From Roseomonas sp. KE2513 (GTDB lineage: Bacteria; Pseudomonadota; Alphaproteobacteria; Acetobacterales; Acetobacteraceae): DNA of 64,000 bases. A program made the position numbers and the translations under genes. Positions 25,490-33,292 of the stretch are shown piece after piece. The notes under the pieces were generated by a model. That model saw only the letters and a program-made list of their open reading frames with translations. It was not told the origin of the DNA and made no database searches. Numbering within the stretch: the first letter of the stretch is position 1; the number at the start of each line of letters is the position of its first letter. Location: the NCBI RefSeq assembly GCF_016107305.1, contig NZ_RCVR01000007.1, positions 124,001 to 188,000 on the forward strand, read 5' to 3'.

Positions 25490-26967
25490 GCGACGAACTG
25501 CATCGCGTGGCCGAGGCCTTCCGCGCCACCATGCCGAAGCACGCCCACGTTTCCACCTTCCGCATCGATCATCTTGACCGCACGGGTATTCCTGTGGTGC
25601 AGGCGAATCTCCTCGTCGAGAACTATCCCGCCACCACCGGCTACGGCTACGGCTTCACTCCTATTGAGGCGGAGGTGGGAGCACTCGGGGAACTCTGTGA
25701 GGAGGTACATATCGGCCGCTGGGTCGCGCGGGCGCCGCGCACCACCGGAAGCTACGCGGAACTCTCCCGCACGCACGCCGTGGTAGACCCGCTCACCCTC
25801 TGCCTCTCCGCCGGCTCCGACTACACGCCGGACATGCCGCTGACCTGGATCGAGGCGCGGCGCTGGCCCTCGGGCGAGACGGTCCTCGTGCCGCGCGAGT
25901 GGGTTGCGGCCTATCCCTACCAGCTCGGTGACGAGAAGCCGCGGCTGATTACGCCGATCACCAACGGCCTCGGCGCTGGCTTCGACCTGGAGCACGCGAT
26001 TGCCCACGGCATCATGGAGGCGCTGCAGCGCGACGGGAACGTCACCGCCTATCGCGCGCTCGACCAAGGCGTGGTGGTGGAGCCCGACGCCGTGCCGGAC
26101 GCGCAGGTGAGAGGGCTGCTGGACCACCTGAAGTCGCTCGGCATCGGCGTGACGGTGAAGCTCGCGGCCGAAGACTTCGGCATGGCCAACCTCTACGTCG
26201 TCGGCGACGACCGCGGGCAGCCCACCGCCCCCATCCAGGTCACCTCCTGCGGGGAAGCCGTGCATCCCGACTGCGACCGCACGCTGCGCAAGGCGCTGCT
26301 CGAATTCTGCGGTTCCCGCGCGCGCAAGGCCGCGACGCACGGCCCCATCCCGATGCTGCGGGAGGCCCTGCCGCTCGATTACGTCGAACGGCAGATGAAG
26401 GTGGCCATGCTGGACGAGGAGGAGCCGCGCGCCCTCGACGCCATGGTGGAGTGGATGGGCCAGGACGCCGATGGACTGCGCTCTCGCCTCGCCAGCAGTG
26501 TCTTCGCCGCGCGCAGCCATCGCCGCCTGTCGGAGCTGCCGACCGTGCCCGCGGCCGCTGTCGCCGATTCCAAAGCCCGCCTCGCGCTGCTGACGGAGCG
26601 GCTGGCGGCGGAGGGCCTCGAAATCCTCTACGTTGATGCTTCTCCGCCGGGAGAGGCGGTGCGCGCGGTGAAGGTCATCGTGCCCGGGCTCGAGATCGAG
26701 ACGATGAGCTATCACCGTATCGGCTGGCGCGGCGTGCGCCGCCTGCGCGCGCGGAGGGACCCGCTGATCCTCGATACCCCGCGGGACGGAGCGAAGCGCG
26801 TCCTGCTGCGCCCCGAGGACGAGGAGCGCGCCGGCGGCCCCGCCTGGTTCGACGGCGCACTGGCCGACCGCCTCGTCGGCCGCCTCTATCCCATGTACCG
26901 CGAGACCGGCACCTTCGCGGCGCAGATGGTCCTCGCGCAACGCCGCGGGCAGGCGGTGCCGGCATGA
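25486..26967 (+). CDS. Stand-alone YcaO-family protein
   Basis: This 493-residue protein has the YcaO landmarks in order: GYGFTPIEAEVGALGELCEE (53-72, the GKG-type loop and ExxE helix), TNGLGAGFDLEHAIAHGIME (159-178) followed by ALQRDG, CGEAVHPDCDRTLRKALLEF (255-274), and VKVIVPGLE near residue 417. YcaO enzymes use ATP to activate amide carbonyls, giving azolines, thioamides or amidines. The usual ExxERD here reads ExxQRD, so one ATP/Mg ligand is altered. No precursor peptide or TfuA gene is nearby, which argues for a non-peptide substrate or an alternative role. It overlaps both neighbours by four bases. Confidence 0.88.
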   Translation: MSDELHRVAEAFRATMPKHAHVSTFRIDHLDRTGIPVVQANLLVENYPATTGYGYGFTPIEAEVGALGELCEEVHIGRWVARAPRTTGSYAELSRTHAVVDPLTLCLSAGSDYTPDMPLTWIEARRWPSGETVLVPREWVAAYPYQLGDEKPRLITPITNGLGAGFDLEHAIAHGIMEALQRDGNVTAYRALDQGVVVEPDAVPDAQVRGLLDHLKSLGIGVTVKLAAEDFGMANLYVVGDDRGQPTAPIQVTSCGEAVHPDCDRTLRKALLEFCGSRARKAATHGPIPMLREALPLDYVERQMKVAMLDEEEPRALDAMVEWMGQDADGLRSRLASSVFAARSHRRLSELPTVPAAAVADSKARLALLTERLAAEGLEILYVDASPPGEAVRAVKVIVPGLEIETMSYHRIGWRGVRRLRARRDPLILDTPRDGAKRVLLRPEDEERAGGPAWFDGALADRLVGRLYPMYRETGTFAAQMVLAQRRGQAVPA

Positions 26968-27791
26968 CGCTCCGCTTCGCCTACAACACGAATGGCGCCG
27001 CCAACCACCGGCTGGCGGATGCCGTCGCCCTCATCGCCGATGCCGGCTACGATGGCGTGGCCCTTACCCTTGACCACCACCACCTCGACCCGATGGAGGA
27101 GGGCTGGGAGCGCCGCGCCGAGGCCCTGGCGCGCGACCTCTCCACCCGCAAGCTCGGCTGCGTCATCGAGACCGGCGCGCGCTACCTGCTGGACCCCCGC
27201 GCGAAGCACGAGCCGACGCTGCTGACGCCAACGGCGGAGGGGCGCGACCGCCGCGTCGCCTTCCTCAATCGCGCGATCGACATCGGCGCCATCCTCGGTG
27301 CGGAGGCCGTCTCCTTCTGGGCCGGCGTGCCGCGCGCGGGTGTGGAACGCGGGCAGGCGTTGGAATGGCTGCGGGGCGGCGTCTCCCGCGTCCTTGAGCA
27401 CGCCGCCACCCGCAACGTCACGGCGGCCTTCGAGCCCGAGCCCGGGATGCTCGTGGAAACCGTGGACGACTGGTCCGCCCTCGACCTCCCCGGCCTCAGG
27501 CTCGCACTGGACCTCGGCCACCTGCTGGTCACGGGCGAGCGCGACCCGGCCAGGGCCGTGCAGGAATTCGCGCCTCATCTTGGTACTGTCGCGATCGAGG
27601 ATATGGCGCGTGGCACGCACATCCACCTTCCTTTCGGGGAGGGCGACATGGACATCCCCGCCTGCCTCGATGCGCTGGAGGCAATCGGCTTCGAGCGCCT
27701 CGTCTGCGTGGAACTCTCCCGCGAGAGCCACCGCGCCGACAGCATGATCCCTCAATCCCTCGCCTGGCTGCGCGCCTGCCGGTCTGCTTGA
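26964..27791 (+). CDS. Sugar phosphate isomerase/epimerase-like TIM barrel (IolE/IolI/AP_endonuc_2 family)
   Basis: This 275-residue xylose-isomerase-like barrel has apparent metal ligands: Glu in AAFEPEPGML, Asp and His in LALDLGHLL, His in HIHLPFGEGDMD, and Glu in VCVELSRESH. Family members include inosose dehydratase, inosose isomerase and ketose epimerases, which fits an inositol-linked operon. It overlaps the YcaO gene by four bases and is followed by the glycosyltransferase after 10 bases. The reaction is not identifiable from sequence alone. Confidence 0.9.
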   Translation: MTLRFAYNTNGAANHRLADAVALIADAGYDGVALTLDHHHLDPMEEGWERRAEALARDLSTRKLGCVIETGARYLLDPRAKHEPTLLTPTAEGRDRRVAFLNRAIDIGAILGAEAVSFWAGVPRAGVERGQALEWLRGGVSRVLEHAATRNVTAAFEPEPGMLVETVDDWSALDLPGLRLALDLGHLLVTGERDPARAVQEFAPHLGTVAIEDMARGTHIHLPFGEGDMDIPACLDALEAIGFERLVCVELSRESHRADSMIPQSLAWLRACRSA

Positions 27792-27801
27792 AGAGGGGCG
27801 C

Positions 27802-29040
27802 ATGAGGGTCCTCTTCCTCTCCCGCCGCTTCTTCCCAGCCATTTCGGGAATGAGCGTCTACGCCATCAACCTGCTGCGCCAACTCGTGGCTGCCGGGCAC
27901 GACGTGACGATGGTCAGCCAGTATCGCGGCGATCCCACGGGCACTCGCGTCTATGGTGGCGGCCCGCCGCCAGAGGTGCCGGGCGTGAAGGTCATTGGCC
28001 GCCGGTCCCTGGGCGAGGAAGCTTTCGCCGAGCCCGGCGGCGCGGATTTCGAGCGCGACGTCGAGGACATGGTGAGCACCATCCTGGCGGAGCACGCGAA
28101 GAAGCCCTTCGACGTGCTGCACGCGCAATACGGCTATCCCAACGGCTGGGCCGTGCTGCTGGCGGCGCAGCGCATCGGCGTGCCGACTGTCGTCTCCATC
28201 CAGGGCGGAGACGGCCACTGGGTCGGTTCCTGCTGCGAGACGCACCGCCAGGCGATGCTCCGCGTCCTCAACCACGCGGACCGGCTGCTGATCGGCTGCG
28301 ACAGCTTCGCGCAGGAGGTGGTGGACCGGCTCGGCGTGGCACGCGAGCGCTTCACCATCGTTCCCGGTGCCGTGGAAGTGGACCGCTTTCACCCAGCCCC
28401 CGGCCACCAGCCCGGCGACGCGCAGGATCCAGTTCGCCTGCTCTATCACGGCCGCGTGGACCGGCGGAAAGGCGCGCTCGACATGCTCGACGCGCTGGCC
28501 GTCCTGCGTGACGAGGGCGTCCCCTTCGCCGCCACCATCAGCGGCATCGGGCCCGACCTTGACGCCTGCCGCGAGCGCGACGCCGCGCTGAAGCTCGGCA
28601 CGAACTTCTCCGGCTACGCCGATTACGCGGCCGCGCCCGCCCTCTACCGGCAGGCCGACGTGTTCGTCTCGCCTACCTATGCGGAGGGTTTCTCCAACAC
28701 CGTGCTCGAGGCCATGGCGAGCGGGCTGCCCACTGTCTCCTGCAACGCCGTCGGCGTGGTGGACTGCTTGCGTCACGAGGAGAACGGGCTGCTCTCCGAC
28801 CCTGGCGATATCCCAGCCCTCGTCACCAATCTTCGCCGCATTATCCAGGACGCCCCGCTGCGCGCCCGCCTCGCGGCAACGGCGCTCGAGGAGTGCCGCC
28901 GCACCTATTCCTGGGAAGCGGTCGGGCGGCAGATCATGGGCGTCTACGATGAGGTGCAGGGCATGCGGCCCGATACCGGCTTCGACCCCGTCCTGCCCGC
29001 TTCCGACTGCCGCTTCCGCGCAACCCCGCACCTGCTCTGA
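27802..29040 (+). CDS. Glycosyltransferase family 4
   Basis: This 412-residue GT-B retaining enzyme has the N-terminal acceptor domain (LFLSRRFFPAISGMSVYAIN, HAQYGYPNG), the linker IVPGAVEVDRFHP, and the nucleotide-sugar domain with YHGRVDRRKGALDMLDAL and the E-x7-E motif EGFSNTVLE. MshA of mycothiol synthesis, which joins GlcNAc to inositol 3-phosphate, belongs to this family. Here the gene sits in one operon with inositol phosphate synthase and directly before a PIG-L deacetylase, matching the MshA-MshB order of reactions. The donor and acceptor are inferred. Confidence 0.92.
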   Translation: MRVLFLSRRFFPAISGMSVYAINLLRQLVAAGHDVTMVSQYRGDPTGTRVYGGGPPPEVPGVKVIGRRSLGEEAFAEPGGADFERDVEDMVSTILAEHAKKPFDVLHAQYGYPNGWAVLLAAQRIGVPTVVSIQGGDGHWVGSCCETHRQAMLRVLNHADRLLIGCDSFAQEVVDRLGVARERFTIVPGAVEVDRFHPAPGHQPGDAQDPVRLLYHGRVDRRKGALDMLDALAVLRDEGVPFAATISGIGPDLDACRERDAALKLGTNFSGYADYAAAPALYRQADVFVSPTYAEGFSNTVLEAMASGLPTVSCNAVGVVDCLRHEENGLLSDPGDIPALVTNLRRIIQDAPLRARLAATALEECRRTYSWEAVGRQIMGVYDEVQGMRPDTGFDPVLPASDCRFRATPHLL

Positions 29041-29052
29041 CGCTGCTGCCGG

Positions 29053-29790
29053 ATGCCGCTCGCCCTCGCCCTCTCGCCGCATCTCGACGACGCCGCCTTC
29101 TCCGCCGGAGGGGCCATTGCCCACCTGGCGCGGGAGGGCTGGGAAGTGGTGGTGGCCACGATTTTCACCGCGACCGTGCCCCATCCCAGCGGCTTCGCCC
29201 TCGCCTGCCAGACGGACAAGGGCCTGCCGCCAGAAGCCGACTACATGGCTATCCGTCGGGCGGAGGACCGCGCCGCCTGCGCAGCCCTTCGTGCCCGTCC
29301 GCTGCACCTGCCGCTGCGCGAGGCCCCGCATCGCGGCTACGCCTCGGCCGCCGCCCTCTTCGCCACGCCGCGTGCGGACGACATGGCGCATTTCGACGCC
29401 GCCGAGGCGATCGAGCGGTTGTTGGCCACCCTGCGGCCGGACCTACTCCTCGCTCCCCAGGCCATCGGCGGGCATGTGGACCACGTCCTCACCGTGCGCG
29501 CGATTCAGATGTTGGATCCCGGCCTGCCCATCCTCTGGTGGCGGGACTTTCCCTATACGATGCGCGCCGACACGCCCCGCCGCCCTTTCGAGGCGATGCT
29601 CTCCCGCTTCCCCGAGGCCGCGCTGCCCACGGATCCCGCGGCGAAGCACGCCGCCTGCGCGGCCTATGCCACCCAACTCGGGTACCAGTTCGGCGGCTCC
29701 GCCGGCCTCGCCCGCGCCCTGGCCGCGACGGGCGGGGAGGAGACGGCGCGCGCCCAGGGCCATGCGCCGGCGCTGACTCAGGTCGCCTGA
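29053..29790 (+). CDS. PIG-L (LmbE-like) family N-acetylglucosaminyl deacetylase
   Basis: This 245-residue zinc deacetylase-fold protein has LSPHLDDAAFSAGG at the N-terminus (His, Asp, Asp of the PHxDD motif) and the downstream zinc His in QAIGGHVDHVLTVR. Family members such as MshB and PIG-L remove acetyl from GlcNAc linked to inositol; others act on antibiotics or act as mycothiol-conjugate amidases. It lies 12 bases after the GT4 gene and its stop overlaps the next start (TGATG). Context suggests that it deacetylates the GT4 product. Confidence 0.92.
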   Translation: MPLALALSPHLDDAAFSAGGAIAHLAREGWEVVVATIFTATVPHPSGFALACQTDKGLPPEADYMAIRRAEDRAACAALRARPLHLPLREAPHRGYASAAALFATPRADDMAHFDAAEAIERLLATLRPDLLLAPQAIGGHVDHVLTVRAIQMLDPGLPILWWRDFPYTMRADTPRRPFEAMLSRFPEAALPTDPAAKHAACAAYATQLGYQFGGSAGLARALAATGGEETARAQGHAPALTQVA

Positions 29791-30422
29791 TGCCGCGCGG
29801 CCCCTATGCCGGCGCCTTGTCCAACGCCACGGAACTCGCCGCGCGACAGGCCTTGCTGGACACCGCCGCGCATACCGCCCCAATTCGTGCGCTTGCCTGG
29901 CGCATCCGAGAGGCCACCGGCCGCCCCGTGCCCGACCCGGACCCGTTGGATGGCGGCGTGGAGGCGCGGCTCCTCCTCCTGCTCGAAACGCCGGGGCCAC
30001 GCATGTCGCACGAGCACGCCATCGTCTCGCGCGACAAATCCGGCGGCACCGGCGCCAACCTCCGCCGCTTCCTGGGCGCTGCCGGCATCGCACGCGGGGA
30101 TACGCTGATCTGGAACGCCGTGCCCTGGATCATTCACGCGCCTGGCGCGCTCAACCGCGCCCCGCGGATGGCGGAACTGCGTGCCGGATTGGAATTTATC
30201 CCCGCCCTGCTGGAGCTAATGCCGTGCCTTCGCGTCGCCGTCCTGGCCGGGCGTTTCGCTGCCGCGGCGGAGCCGGTGATCCATGCTGCCAACGCCGCGC
30301 TCCCTGTGCTGTCCATGCCGCATCCCAGCCCGACCTATGTCTGCACCAGCCCGGCCATCCCTGCCCGGATCGCCGCCGTGCTCGACGAGGCCGCCGCCCT
30401 GCTCCGCGGCGCGCCAGCGTGA
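29790..30422 (+). CDS. Uracil-DNA glycosylase superfamily protein
   Basis: This 210-residue protein has UDG-fold landmarks: motif LLLLETPGPRMS (in place of GExPG), the strand IWNAVPWIIHAPG with the conserved Asn, PRMAELRAGLEFIPALLELM, and MPHPSPTY (the HPS motif of motif 3). The start ATG forms TGATG with the PIG-L stop. A DNA repair enzyme inside a biosynthetic operon is unexpected. It may have been recruited to hydrolyse a glycosidic bond of a nucleoside-like intermediate, or may simply be carried along. Both ideas are untested. Confidence 0.8.
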   Translation: MPRGPYAGALSNATELAARQALLDTAAHTAPIRALAWRIREATGRPVPDPDPLDGGVEARLLLLLETPGPRMSHEHAIVSRDKSGGTGANLRRFLGAAGIARGDTLIWNAVPWIIHAPGALNRAPRMAELRAGLEFIPALLELMPCLRVAVLAGRFAAAAEPVIHAANAALPVLSMPHPSPTYVCTSPAIPARIAAVLDEAAALLRGAPA

Positions 30423-30432
30423 ACGCCGACCT

Positions 30433-32019
30433 GTGGAGGTGACCGCGGAGCGCCGCCGGCTCTTCGCCGCCCTCGTCGCCTTCATCGCGCTGGTGCTGGT
30501 CGATCTCGGGTTCCGGGTGCTCGCCCCCGGCGGCTGGACGGTCTGGGAGGTGCTGCTTTTCCTGTGCCTGCTGGCCAATGCGCCCTGGCTGGGCCTTTCC
30601 GCCGCAACGGGCATCCTCGGCGCTGCCATTCGGCTTCGCGGGCAGGCCGGGGCGCCCGCGCCCACCGGCGGGCCGCTCGCGCTCCGCACCCTTCTCGCCG
30701 TCTGCATCCGCGACGAGGAGACGGATGCCGTGCTCCCGCCCCTCGTGCACCTGCTCGACGGGTTGGCGGCGAGCGGCCATGGAGGCCACTTCGCCCTTGC
30801 CATCCTTTCCGACACCGCCGATCCCTGCCACGCCGAGGCGGAGGGTGCCACCATCAGCCGTTTTGCGGAGGGCCGTCCGGATGGGGCCGTAATCTACCGC
30901 CGGCGGGAGGAGAACATCGGTTACAAGGCCGGCAACGTAATGGATTTCCTCGACCACCATTCGGCCGGCTTCGACCTCATGCTGCTGCTGGACGCCGATT
31001 CCGAGATGACGCCCGAGGCCGTTCTGCGCATGGTGCGGGCGATGGAGGCCGATCCGAAGCTCGCCATCCTCCAGTCCACCATCTCCGGCCGCCCGGCCGC
31101 GGCGCCTTTCGGCCGTCTCCTCGGAGCCGGCCATCGTCCGGGTTCCCTCACCTGGGCGGTCGGGCAGGATTGGTGGCAGGAGGCGGAGGGGCCGTTCTGG
31201 GGGCACAACGCCCTGCTCCGCATCGCGCCGTTCAGCACCCATTGCCGTCTGTCGCCGCTGCCGGACGGCAGCCATATCCTCTCCCACGACCATGTGGAGG
31301 CGGCGCGCCTGCACGCGGCCGGCTGGGCCGTGCGCGTGCTGCCAGACCCATCCCCGGAGGGCGCGGGATCGCGCGAATCCCACCCGCCGAACCTGCCGGA
31401 ATTCCTGGTGCGGGACCGCCGCTGGGCCGCGGGCAACCTGCAGTACCGCCACCTGTTGCGCGATCCCTCCCTCGGCGCGCTCGGGCGCTTCCAGATGCTG
31501 CAGGCCATCCTGCACTACATCCTTGGCCCGCTCTGGTTCGCCATGCTGCCGCTGGCCGCGATCAACGCCGCGATGGACGGAGAGGGAACGCCGCGTGGCC
31601 CCCTCGTGCTGCTGCTCGTCCTTGGCTACGCGGCGCTGCACCTGCCGCGTCTGGCCGGCCACGCCGTCGCGCTCCTTCAGGGCGCTGGCTGGCCCTATTT
31701 CCGCACTGCCCTGGCCGAGAGCTTCTTCCTCCTCCTCTTCGATCCCATCGCGGCCTTCGACAAGACCCTGACGGTGCTCGCCCATGCCTTCGGCCTGCGC
31801 CGCGGCACCTGGGTCGCGCAGCATCGCGCCGAGCGTCGTGTCTCCTGGCGGGAGGCCGCGGCGCTTCTGTGGCCGCACACCCTGGCAGGCCTGCTCATCC
31901 TTTCTCTACTCGCCCTTTCCGGCTCGGCCTTCGCCGTGCTGGCCGGGCTGCCTGTTCTCGCAGGGCTGCTGCTCGCCATTCCCTTCTGCGTCCTCACGGC
32001 CGCGCCCGATGCGCGCTGA
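30433..32019 (+). CDS. OpgH/MdoH-like membrane glucosyltransferase (GT2)
   Basis: This protein of about 528 residues has two N-terminal membrane helices, a cytoplasmic GT2 domain and several C-terminal helices. Motifs match OpgH: LLLDADSEM (DxD region), EGPFWGHNALLRI, ILSHDHVEAARLHAAGW, and the QxxRW-type RDRRWAAGNLQYRHLL. It is shorter than enterobacterial MdoH (about 850) and lacks the long N-terminal extension. GTG 30433 or 30439 may start it; GGAGG overlaps this region, so the exact start is uncertain. OpgH makes the beta-1,2-glucan backbone of periplasmic glucans. No opgG is adjacent. Its 3' end overlaps the MFS gene by 11 bases. Confidence 0.88.
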   Translation: MEVTAERRRLFAALVAFIALVLVDLGFRVLAPGGWTVWEVLLFLCLLANAPWLGLSAATGILGAAIRLRGQAGAPAPTGGPLALRTLLAVCIRDEETDAVLPPLVHLLDGLAASGHGGHFALAILSDTADPCHAEAEGATISRFAEGRPDGAVIYRRREENIGYKAGNVMDFLDHHSAGFDLMLLLDADSEMTPEAVLRMVRAMEADPKLAILQSTISGRPAAAPFGRLLGAGHRPGSLTWAVGQDWWQEAEGPFWGHNALLRIAPFSTHCRLSPLPDGSHILSHDHVEAARLHAAGWAVRVLPDPSPEGAGSRESHPPNLPEFLVRDRRWAAGNLQYRHLLRDPSLGALGRFQMLQAILHYILGPLWFAMLPLAAINAAMDGEGTPRGPLVLLLVLGYAALHLPRLAGHAVALLQGAGWPYFRTALAESFFLLLFDPIAAFDKTLTVLAHAFGLRRGTWVAQHRAERRVSWREAAALLWPHTLAGLLILSLLALSGSAFAVLAGLPVLAGLLLAIPFCVLTAAPDAR

Positions 32020-33292
32020 CACCGCCGGCCCGCTGATCGCCGCGCCCGCCTGGCGCTACGCGGTCATCTGCGGCCTCTACGCCTATCAGGGCCTCGTCGC
32101 CGGCTTCGCCCTCACCGCCCTGCCGAACCACTACGCTGCCATGGGCGCGACGGCGGCGGCAGTGGGCGCGCATGTCGCGACCGTTGGCCTGCCCTGGATC
32201 CTGCAACCTCTCTGGGGCCCGGTGGTGGACCGCTTCGGCGGCTTCGCCATGGGCAGGCGCCGCTTCTGGGTGGTGGCGGCGCTCACCCTGTCGTTGCTCG
32301 CCCTCGCCCGCCTGCTGCTGGTGGAGGACGAGAGCGTGGCAGGCCTGCCCGTTGTCAGCGCCGTCTTCCTTGTCCAGAGCGCCTTCGCCGCCCTGACGGA
32401 CACGGCGACCGACGGCATGATCATCGACAACGTGCCCGCGGAGCGCCTGGGCACCGCTAATGCTGTCACCCGCGTCGGCTTCGTCTGTGGCACCGCGCTG
32501 GGTGCCGCGCTCTTCGCCTGGATGCTGCCAGCCTATGGCCTGCACGCCTCCGCTATTGCGCTGTTGGCGATCGGCGTCCTCGCGTTGCTTTTGCCCCTCA
32601 TCGTGCGCGAACGGGCAGAGGACGCCGTACTCTCGCTGCGCCCCGCACCGGCGCGCATGGCCGGCGAAACCCTGTTCCAGCTTCTGCGTCGCCTGGCCGC
32701 CAGCTTCTCCGGCGGCACCACCCTCGTCCTGCTCGCGATCTGCTTCGCCACCGACTATGCGGGCGCCCTGTTCCGCCTTCCGCTCACGGTCGAGCTCATC
32801 CAGCACCGCGGATGGGAGGCCGAGGCGCTCTCCCGCTTCCAGGCCGCCACCGCCCTCGTCACCGGCACGGCCGGCGCCATGCTGGTGGGGTGGTGGACGG
32901 ACCGGGAGGGCACCTCCCGTGCGCTGGCGATCCTTCTCGCCCTCTGCGCCGTCTCGCATGTCGGCGCGGCCGCGCTGCTGCTCCTCTCGGACCCGCGCTG
33001 GGCCGCGATGGCCGGACCCTTGGCGCTCGGCCTCTCTACCGTCATGCCGGCGCTGCTCTTCGTCGCCCTCGCCCCTGCGGTGATGCAGGCCAGCCTCGGC
33101 CCCGCGGCGGCCACGCGCTTTGCCCTCTTCATGGCCTCGCTGAACATGGGCGATGTCGTGGGCTCGGCCATGTCGGGCCAGGTCTCGGCGGCGGTCGGCC
33201 TCCCGCTGGTGGGCTTGGCTGCGGGCAGCGCCTTCGGGCTGCTCGCCCTGCTGTCGCGCCTGGGGGCGGCGCGACGCCTGGGGCTTTCCTAG
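32009..33292 (+). CDS. MFS transporter (AmpG-like branch)
   Basis: This 427-residue protein has about twelve hydrophobic helices. It begins AWRYAVICGLYAYQGLVAGF, with LPWILQPLWGPVVDRFGG after helix 2 (major facilitator loop 2-3 region) and VPAERLGTANAVTRVGFVCG mid-protein, a pattern like AmpG and related solute importers or exporters. The ATG lies inside the end of the OpgH-like gene. As the last gene of the twelve-gene run, it would export the product or import a precursor. Its stop codon interlocks with that of the convergent urea carboxylase gene. Confidence 0.9.
   Translation: MRADTAGPLIAAPAWRYAVICGLYAYQGLVAGFALTALPNHYAAMGATAAAVGAHVATVGLPWILQPLWGPVVDRFGGFAMGRRRFWVVAALTLSLLALARLLLVEDESVAGLPVVSAVFLVQSAFAALTDTATDGMIIDNVPAERLGTANAVTRVGFVCGTALGAALFAWMLPAYGLHASAIALLAIGVLALLLPLIVRERAEDAVLSLRPAPARMAGETLFQLLRRLAASFSGGTTLVLLAICFATDYAGALFRLPLTVELIQHRGWEAEALSRFQAATALVTGTAGAMLVGWWTDREGTSRALAILLALCAVSHVGAAALLLLSDPRWAAMAGPLALGLSTVMPALLFVALAPAVMQASLGPAAATRFALFMASLNMGDVVGSAMSGQVSAAVGLPLVGLAAGSAFGLLALLSRLGAARRLGLS

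Noticed and set aside
25486-26967. Classic azoline-forming RiPP cluster around YcaO
   Set aside because: No precursor peptide, E1-like partner, TfuA or dehydrogenase partner gene was found in the flanking DNA.
20392-33292. Complete mycothiol biosynthesis cluster
   Set aside because: No cysteine ligase (MshC) or acetyltransferase (MshD) is encoded; only the Ino1, GT4 and PIG-L steps match.
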